NCBI GenBank assembly: GCA_025765595.1
Contig: JAIVFH010000470.1
Location: 1-18,326 of the forward strand
Reading direction: 5' to 3'
Length of the DNA: 18,326 bases
From: Obelidium mucronatum
Lineage: Eukaryota; Chytridiomycota; Chytridiomycetes; Chytridiales; Chytriomycetaceae
Notes under the pieces: model-generated
What the model was told of the DNA's origin: nothing
Database searches by the model: none
The model's input: only the letters and a program-made list of their open reading frames with translations
Shown: one piece after another, positions 9,013 through 15,651 of the stretch
How positions within the stretch are numbered: the stretch's first letter is position 1
Layout of the letters: the number at the start of each line of letters is the position of its first letter
Made by a program: the position numbers and the translations under genes

Positions 9013-9985
9013 TCAAACGTCAACCACCAAAAGGGTTTCTTCTGCATACCCACATGCACCTAGCAACGAAGCTCCTCCATCCAGAAATTCGAAGACGCAA
9101 CTCGAACCGCAAAAGTTTGTGCCGTTTTCGCCACCGGTTCTATTACACACAGCCATAATTACGCGTTTCTGTTTTGCCCTGATAATTGGATTCATCCGAG
9201 TCGCCCAGTAATTCAAAGTCCCAACCAGCGGAAGCTTGCTGTTACGAGGCTTTTTTTCGGTGTCGCTCAAAACCCAAGCCATACTTCCAGTAATTAAATC
9301 GGCTTGAGACTCAACATGGAATGTTGCATATTCAAATCGCTCGAATGGATTTTGGAAACGCCAGGGATTTATGTCCATGCAAATCGCTGGAGCTGGGGAG
9401 ACTTAAACAGAACGTATTTTTCCCACATGAGGGTTTCCTCACCAACAACCAGAGTGTTCAGTCCAACCTGAAGAGGAAATGAATGGAAGCCATCGCCTTC
9501 ATCGGCCCATCTTTCGTCGACATCAAATAGAAAGTGCTTATCGTATTCATGTGTCTCAGAATCATTTGGTTTCACGATCACAACACTGTTGCGCAGAGAG
9601 GTTCCAGTTTGACCAGTACGTCTCGGAGTTCCAGCCTATACCGGCTTGAATAATACATACAATGGTGTGTTTTAATTGAAGTGCAGACCTGGACAATACA
9701 GCCTATCCGATTCGCCACTGCTTTAGCCCATTTGACAGTTGCAACATAGCATAAATCAACAAGAGGTTCTATATCGTCTCTTGACTCAAAGACGTAGCCT
9801 TGCGGGTATGGTCAGCAAAATCAGATTCAAAAAACCTCAAATTTCGCACCACTAAAGCTCATCTCAGGAAGAATCAACAGATCAAAGTCCCCTTCTTTCG
9901 CAAAAGAAACAAGCTGGTCTGCCTTGGCAACATTCGCCTCTATGTTCCCAATCACGGGTGCGAATTGGAGAAGTGCAATGCGCAT
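9013..9985 (-). CDS. NTA1: Protein N-terminal asparagine/glutamine amidohydrolase (Nta1-like, nitrilase superfamily)
   Basis: Four exons: 9985-9850, 9798-9689, 9635-9443 and 9392-9013; introns are 51, 53 and 50 nt, all GT...AG. They join in phase to 819 nt (272 residues). The N-terminus MRIALLQFAPVIGN is the usual opening of carbon-nitrogen hydrolases. The catalytic triad is visible: Glu41 in LPEMSF, Lys115 in YDKHFLFDVDERW, and Cys151 in AICMDINPW. GDINP-like and DERWADEG signatures point to Nta1 rather than other nitrilases; in yeast that enzyme deamidates N-terminal Asn and Gln so that proteins enter the Arg/N-degron route. At 272 residues it is shorter than yeast Nta1 (457). Splicing restores the active-site block, since without removing the third intron the Cys lies out of frame. 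Convergent with the gene ending at 8947. Confidence 0.85.
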
Positions 9986-10029
9986 CTTTTGTTTATTATT
10001 ATATTCTGTTAAACATCCCAGGCACCGTA

Positions 10030-10110
10030 TCAGCCTTTCTCTTTCAGGCTCGCTGTTTCTCTCAAGCTCGACTTGTTACTTTGTCAACGAGCCAAAATGA
10101 GAAAGGCTGA
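10030..10110. repeat. 23-bp inverted repeat around a 35-nt loop
   Basis: Left arm 10030-10052 and right arm 10088-10110 pair at 20 of 23 positions; the outer 12 (TCAGCCTTTCTC / GAGAAAGGCTGA) are perfect and the inner six (GGCTCG / CGAGCC) are perfect. It lies 45 bp past the stop of the seven-helix gene (minus strand) and 45 bp before the Nta1-like start. It could be a 3'-end hairpin, a small inverted-repeat element or a paired protein-binding site. Confidence 0.7.
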
Positions 10111-10155
10111 CACTGAGCCTATTAAAATCGTAAAGAAGAAGGCTATAAAAGTGAT

Positions 10156-11106
10156 TCAAACCGCAATGCTTCTGCTCTTTTCTCTGCTATCGTAGCTGCA
10201 TTCTTTTGTGCATGCTTTCATTGATGATTCTCTGTCAAGAGCACCCTGTCGGAACAAGCGCAATTTCATAACAAACATAGCCAAGTAAGACATTGAAAGT
10301 AGAAAGTACATGACGCTTGCGAGAAAGTTTGCATATTCCCCCTCCTGACCACCCATTGCTTTTGGGATAAATACAAACAATCCTGCAATCGCCAGGCAAC
10401 ACGAAAGTGTTCCAAACTTTGAAATAGTTGCGTAGCTGTAATTCACAGCCTCTTCTCCGTCATAAACTTTGTTTAAGAAGGCAATGAAGCAAATGGCTGA
10501 TTGGGCATCAATCACAAGGCCAATAAAACCGCCAAACCCTCCCGATATAAATCGAGCTTTCGTAAGTATTTCTCTCGCTTTTGTGTCAACTGCAAAACAC
10601 AAGGCAAGTGTTGGAATCAGCTGAAGAGCTACAATGGTGGGGAAAAAACGCATCTGCAGTTTCATTGCTTTGTGGAGTTTCTTCGAGACTCGTTTCACAA
10701 CTAATTCTCCCCGCTTCCACGTGTAAACCACATCTGTTGTTTAAATCAGTTACATTGATACGTATTTGAGACCAAAAGCCACTCAACATGCAACTTCATA
10801 AATGCAAAAGAACACACTGGTCATAACAAACGGGATTTCTGACTTTTCCGTGTTGTGATTTAACAGAGTAGATACTCCTAAAGCAGCACCGAAACCGATA
10901 AGAGAGAAGCAACCAATGAATAGAGAGATATTGAAAGACGATCCAAAAGCCTGCAGAAGTTTGACTTTCTTTGTGGTAGCCTCGTGTACTGCGACGAAGT
11001 AGCACAGATATATAACTTGGAGTACTTGAAGTGCGGTGAATCCAAAATCAATCACGATGGCTGTGGAATCAATCGTCGTTATATTTTCTCTGAACATCTT
11101 TGACAA
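10156..11106 (-). CDS. Seven-helix membrane protein of unknown family (298 aa)
   Basis: Two exons, 11106-10788 and 10733-10156, flank a 54-nt intron at 10787-10734 (GTTGAG ... TAACTGAT ... ACAG). They join in phase to 897 nt. I count seven hydrophobic segments: three in exon 1 (around FGFTALQVLQVIYLCYFVAV, FNISLFIGCFSLIGFGAAL and the exon end), four in exon 2 (around FFPTIVALQLIPTLALCF, FGGFIGLVIDAQSAICFIAF, CCLAIAGLFVFI and MYFLLSMSYLAMFVM). Loops are basic, as in KRGELVVKRVSKKLHKAMK. A serine- and charge-rich tail follows. The topology is GPCR-like, but no DRY or NPxxY motif is visible and I cannot place the family. A decayed copy of exon 1 lies directly upstream, so the locus has duplicated. 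The start at 11106 is the first ATG; Met4 is an alternative. Confidence 0.7.
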
Positions 11107-11167
11107 TCAATATTTAGAATACTTTGTCATAAATTTAATCTTCTATTTTTCGATAAGGTTTTATTTA

Positions 11168-11470
11168 TCATTCAGGATTGCTTTTGCTTGTTTGAGTTGT
11201 TTCCTTATCGCCACTTTTCAGGCTGAGCTTAACTGACTTTCGATTTATGGTGTGAGAATTTTGCAAACCCTGCAAAAATGCCCACGATCGCCTAAGCACA
11301 GGCGACAGCGTTCGGTTGAAATGGGAATAGATTGCTTTTATGAAGCCAATCTCTTTTGTTGGAGCTTCGTGCACGAATAAAGTAAACCAAATACCCAAAT
11401 TGGAAGATATGAAGTGCCGCCAAAGCAAAGTCTACGCGAATCGATGACTGTACTGTTTCTTTATATATAC
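11168..11470 (-). pseudogene. Decayed partial duplicate of the seven-helix gene (exon 1 part)
   Basis: The minus strand encodes DFALAALHIFQFGYLVYFI in one frame and then, shifted, VHEAPTKEIGFIKAIYSHFN. In the intact gene the matching run is DFGFTALQVLQVIYLCYF followed by VHEATTKKVKLLQAFGSSFN. The two blocks fall in the same order and spacing but need a frame change at about 11380. A later stretch (AIVGIFAGFAKF) could match the next helix in another frame. No copy of exon 2 follows, and no complete start-to-stop frame exists. This looks like a tandem duplicate, truncated and frameshifted. Confidence 0.6.
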
Positions 11471-11540
11471 AATAAGCTTGCCATTTGCATATCACGAAAC
11501 AATTCCAATTGCCTGAACAACTCCACCCTATCAAGTGAAT

Positions 11541-12275
11541 TCAGATTGATTCTGTGGCGTGAGACGCAAAATTTGGAAGTACCTTTTGCGCATGAAACTT
11601 CTTCAGAACGTCCTTTAGGTACTCAACATGTTTCATGTGTACACTGGATTGTTCTTTGCTACGCGGAGTTTGTTTCCGCCTCTCATTGTTCGATCCAAAG
11701 ATAACAGAGTTACTTTCCAGCACATCGTTTTGCCATGTCGTGCAGCTGGTTCCTATAACACAATTATCTCCGACAGTTGTTCCAGGAAGTATTGATGCTG
11801 TCCATGGAACATCAGCATCTTCATGAAAACCAAAACTGAACAATAAACCTTTGGGCTCCACAACACAGCCATTTCCTAGCGAAAGTCCTTCAAACCCTAG
11901 AATAAAAATTGATATAAATCGCGAGAAGCAATGTCTTATAAACATACGAGAGCCAACTTCAAAGGTGTTGTCGTTTCCAATGTGTAGCACCTCTGTAGTC
12001 CTGGAAAATGGCAACACCATACCAGTTAGCGATGCATGATAACAGAGAAATATAGCATACCGATTGATGATAACAACGCCTTCTTCGATGATGTTATAGT
12101 TTCCAAAAGAAATAGCCCCACCTCCTACACTCATTATCTTGCTCTTTGGATGGACGATGTTATTGTTTCCAAATGATATCGTGGCACCACGAATTTCTGT
12201 ATCGTCGCATATGATGTTTTCTGCGCCAAATGATGTGATTGTGGCTGGAGGAAGTTGGCCTATCGGTGTTGACAT
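11541..12275 (-). CDS. DCTN6: Dynactin subunit 6 (p27), left-handed beta-helix protein
   Basis: Three exons are proposed: 12275-12061, 12000-11948 and 11896-11541, giving 207 residues. The two introns (12060-12001, 60 nt, GTATGC...GCTAAC...TTCCAG; 11947-11897, 51 nt, GTATGT...TTCTAG) are multiples of three and contain no in-frame stop, so the genomic frame stays open through both. Removing them deletes non-family residues and leaves hexapeptide-like turns: ITSFGAENIICDDTEI, ATISFGNNNIVHPKSKI, GAISFGNYNIIEEGVVIIN, HIGNDNTFEVGS, LGNGCVVEPKG, VGDNCVIGTSC. This order, with RRKQT then a helical C-terminus, fits dynactin p27, which caps the pointed end of the dynactin filament with p25. The start is taken as the second in-frame ATG (12275); the first at 12320 would add 15 residues. 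Confidence 0.85.
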   Translation of the reverse strand: MSTPIGQLPPATITSFGAENIICDDTEIRGATISFGNNNIVHPKSKIMSVGGGAISFGNYNIIEEGVVIINRYAIFLCYHASLTGMVLPFSRTTEVLHIGNDNTFEVGSRMFIRHCFSRFISIFILGFEGLSLGNGCVVEPKGLLFSFGFHEDADVPWTASILPGTTVGDNCVIGTSCTTWQNDVLESNSVIFGSNNERRKQTPRSKEQSSVHMKHVEYLKDVLKKFHAQKVLPNFASHATESI

Positions 12276-12361
12276 CGTTGCTTGATCAAACAGTGAAATA
12301 AAAATATCATTTAGTAGCACAGTTCATGTTTCCGAACATTACATTATTTCATTCTATTTAT

Positions 12362-13959
12362 TCAGTAAATTCCTGGAATAAATCTGTATTTCACGATTCC
12401 GCAATATCTCTTCCAGTCATCGCCATACTTTTCCTTGCATGCCAGTTCATCCCGCATCTCTCGATGCCACAACAATATGGCAAAGTAAAATGCGTAAAAG
12501 TAAGGGATAGGACTGGCAAATCCAGTGGGGAGGCACCAGGCCAAAGCCATAAGCCAGTCTCCAGTGTAGTTGATGTGCCGGGCGACTCCCCACCAACCAC
12601 TCACCAATAGCTTTGTTCCTCGCTTTGTTTCGATAAACTTCAAGTGCTTGCATTGAGGACCGTTGGGGTCAGTACGGAATGAATTCTTTTGTCCATTTGC
12701 TCCACGGAACATATACAGCCCGAACAGTTTGAGAGCAATCAACCCGGCAACTGCAGGAGCACTGAGCACCAAAGGAAACATGGACAGAAATTTGGATTGA
12801 AGAGTGTAAGTGAATGGAACCCAGACCTAGATCACGAATTATTAGCAGAGTTTTGGTGACGTTGAACTCACCAAGTCACCAAAGTTGAGCATGAATCCAA
12901 AGCCATCCGTTGTAATATCCATAGTGGTCAAGATCGCTTGTTCATTCCAAAGAGCATCAATTACATAATAGAGCTGGAATACCAACACAATCCACATCGA
13001 ATTGGAAACTCCCCCCGTAATCACTCTCCAATCTTCAGTATTTCCGCTCACAAGGACTCCTTGTTTGACGGCATTTGCTGCATTCAAAACAGTCCAGCCA
13101 ATCAAACCTGGACGAAGTTCGCAGAAGTATTTGAGATCAAATCCAAAAATTCTGGGATTGAGCTCGCGACCGATAAAAAAGTCGTAAAAAGGGTAGCCGG
13201 AATTTCCACCGACAGCAAGAAGTGCTGGGACACGAGTTACAGACTTCCCATCTTTTTGAGATTTCGCATCCGAATGCAAGTCCACATGTCTGAAAGAAGC
13301 GGCATATAATGCAAGCGATTGTGCCACGGAAAGCGCGGTTGATGCCTTTTTGGAAACACAATAGGTCAGCTTGGGTAGTGCATATTACTAAGCTCACCAA
13401 ACACAAAGATAGAGTATTATTCGCCACCCACAGAAGAGGGGCGCATCCAAACTGATACGAAACTACTCCCAACGCAAAATATGAAAGAAGCAAAGCCGAA
13501 AATGCGTTGATCGGGTAGGTAAGGCGAGTCCCATCACGAATTAGAGTTCCTTCAAAACATCAAAAATCAATGACGCGCTGATGTATGAAACAAGAATAAA
13601 TGCAAACCTGAGGCAACCCTTCCTGGCAGAACAAGGTACAGGATGGCCTGCCACGCGTACCATGAAAGAACGACGAGCGTTGCAGTGATCAGCTCCTCCT
13701 GACTCACAGTTGCCACAGTTCTATGATAAGTCGATAGAAGCATTTCGATTACAGCTTCTGCCGATGCTGAAGCAGGCATTTGAGGGCATTTGGAATCAGA
13801 ACAAAGGGAGTTCAATAAAGTTGGCACAATTGCGAGACCGGCAATAACCAGTGGGGACAGATGTGGACCCATGAACTCAAAGTGATGTGATTTGGGGTTG
13901 CGCTCTGCCTTTGGCGAGGCTGTATCATGCTTGACATCCTTCGTGTCCTTGAGGGCCAT
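12362..13959 (-). CDS. ERG24: Delta(14)-sterol reductase (C-14 sterol reductase)
   Basis: Four exons: 13959-13608, 13549-13398, 13345-12872 and 12826-12362; introns are 58, 52 and 45 nt. Together they give 1,443 nt, 480 residues. The enzyme reduces the C14=C15 bond left after lanosterol demethylation, using NADPH, in the ER membrane. Family signatures are plain: [19 protein letters not shown] (about 215-233), [22 protein letters not shown] near the end of exon 3, then [19 protein letters not shown] and [15 protein letters not shown] (about 395-425), and a terminal KYRFIPGIY. About eight to ten hydrophobic stretches fit a polytopic protein. Yeast Erg24 has 438 residues; this one has a longer N-terminus. 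The C-5 reductase domain could also be called TM7SF2/LBR-like, but a Tudor head is absent. The stop overlaps an AATAAA. Confidence 0.93.
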
Positions 13960-14167
13960 TTTTTAAAAAGTGGTCTGATTTTGAAAAGAGGTCGAAGTTA
14001 AATACAAAAAATTGCTGTGTGCGTCAATTTATTATCATCTACTTATTGGTTCCTTGTATTCGCAAATTGCGATCGTGACTTCACTAAAGTGGTCCTTTAT
14101 CGACAAATCCTTTGTGTATTAATATTATCATCTACTCATTGGTTCCTTGTATTCCGAAATTGCGACC
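13960..14167. promoter_or_regulatory. Divergent promoter between ERG24 and the kinase gene
   Basis: 208 bp separates the two start codons, so one spacer must serve both. AAGTGGTC appears three times on the plus strand: 13968-13975 just upstream of ERG24, 14087-14094, and 14180-14187 just inside the kinase frame. The two latter copies sit in a 93-bp tandem repeat. No TATA box is evident. Shared motifs suggest a common factor, but that is inference. Confidence 0.45.
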
Positions 14168-14210
14168 ATGATTCCACTCAAGTGGTCCTTTATCGGCAAA
14201 TACTTTACAT
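14031..14210 (+). repeat. 93-bp tandem duplication (two copies)
   Basis: Copy 1 is 14031-14123 and copy 2 runs from 14124 to about 14210. Both begin ATTATCATCTACT and share ATTGGTTCCTTGTATTC and AGTGGTCCTTTATCG, with about a dozen base differences. Each has a short palindrome at CACTnnAGTG. The period is 93 bp, a multiple of three, so it looks like a 31-residue repeat if translated, but I regard it as 5' flank. The kinase ATG (14168) lies in copy 2; copy 1 has CGTGAC at that place. Confidence 0.85.
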
Positions 14211-15600
14211 CAAGGAGCTACCTGCTACCTGTTGATGAAGGAATAAACAATGGAGATGCAAAGCCAAAAAGCGGCAGTGTAATTTCACACGAAATTGTTC
14301 CCACAGATTTGGCTGAAATACAAAAAGGTTGCACTGCCCTTCAAAAAAGAATTCTCAAACATCACATCAAACAACTTCAGCGCATAGACTTAGAACTTTT
14401 GTTTCATCAAACAAAGATGCCAAGAATCAACTCCTACTTGACACCTCCTGCGTCGAACGAGACTTACCAAGCGACCTCTTCCTGCTTATCCCCCCCACCA
14501 CAGACCACCGAAGAGAAGGCCCGCCGCGCCCTGTCGCACGCAATCAAGCACACGGGTGCTCTCGATCAGTATGTTTTGCATCGAGTTATTGGCTTTGGAG
14601 CCAATGGAGTGGGTGGGTTAACGTTTTGAATCCCCTTCATAAACAGAAAAGTTGACACAACGCACAAAAAAAAACAGTTCTTGCAGCCGAACAGCTCTCC
14701 GACACTGGCAAATTTGAGCCTGTCGCAATAAAGCTGATTTACAAACCGTCAGCCAACCGAAACTGCCCTGTTCCCACCTCTTCCGATAATGTTCCAAACG
14801 AAATTAAGGTACTTCGCGCAATGGCTCTCAACCCACATCCTGGACTTCTTCGATACATTACAGATTATCAAGATACGCGAAACTACTACCTCGTCACTGA
14901 GCTTTTTGGAACGGATTGGATAGCGATGACGAAATCCATCCGTAACGCCAACAACGTGCTTGCCAATCCAGACTCTGATGCCCTCCCACCATTTCATATC
15001 TTAAATCCACGATTCGGTGTGGATATTGTTATTCCATTCAGCAGTGGTTCTGCAGATCTGTGGGCGTGGAGCTATTTTGAAAGATGTGTGGCTTGGAGTC
15101 ACGGTACTGCTGCTACAACCAAGCTACCGGTTCCTGTAATCAAACAAATTGCATTCCAGTCTCTAAGCGCCATGGCCCATCTCCACGAATGTTTGGGGTT
15201 TTTTCATGCTGACATTAAAGTGGAGAACTTGCTGTTGACAGTGATGGACAACCAAGACGGCACAAACGAGGAAAATTACAATGTCTCAGTCCGTATATGT
15301 GACTTTGGACATTCAGACAGATTGTCTGTGGGAATGAAGCACATCGGAACTGTTGGGAACGCGTCTCCAGAACTTGTTGCCAACGAGGGCAAGCGTGGAG
15401 TTGATGGTGCAAAGGCAGATGTTTATGCTTTGGGAGTTTTGATCATGAAATTGCTGGATGCAAGTGGTGTGTTTGAGGCAGATTTATGGGACGAGACTGA
15501 GTTGCGTTTGGTAGACAACTTGTTGCAAGGAATGTTGGCTGAGGTTCCTGAAGAGCGGCTGTCAATGCGACAAGCTGCTATGAATTCATGGTTTCTTTAA
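14168..15600 (+). CDS. Serine/threonine protein kinase, family unresolved (455 aa)
   Basis: Two exons, 14168-14612 and 14678-15600, flank a 65-nt intron (14613-14677) that splits the glycine loop. The joined frame has 455 residues. Residues 1-133 are a low-complexity, proline/serine-containing head. The kinase domain follows: GFGANGV (142-148), VAIK with Lys167, Glu190 in NEIKVL, HADIKVEN (325-332) with Asp327, DFG at 357-359, and SPE at 378-380 in place of APE. HAD replaces HRD, so it is a non-RD kinase. About 60 extra residues lie between the hinge (LVTELFG) and helix E. All catalytic residues are present, so activity is likely. It lies head-to-head with ERG24 and only 51 bp before the SZT2-like ATG, in the same reading frame. 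Met84 (14417) is an alternative start. Confidence 0.85.
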
Positions 15601-15651
15601 TTGAACAAGAGAACTTCGATCGTTAATATTATCATTATCATTTTAGTTGTG

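Noticed and set aside
9393..9600. Two unrelated small minus-strand proteins (70 and 121 residues)
   Set aside because: A 50-nt GT-AG intron joins them in phase into one Nta1-like enzyme and restores the catalytic Cys block.
11168..11428. A separate real gene upstream of the seven-helix gene
   Set aside because: The matching blocks to the neighbour lie in two different frames and no second exon exists, so decay is the simpler reading.
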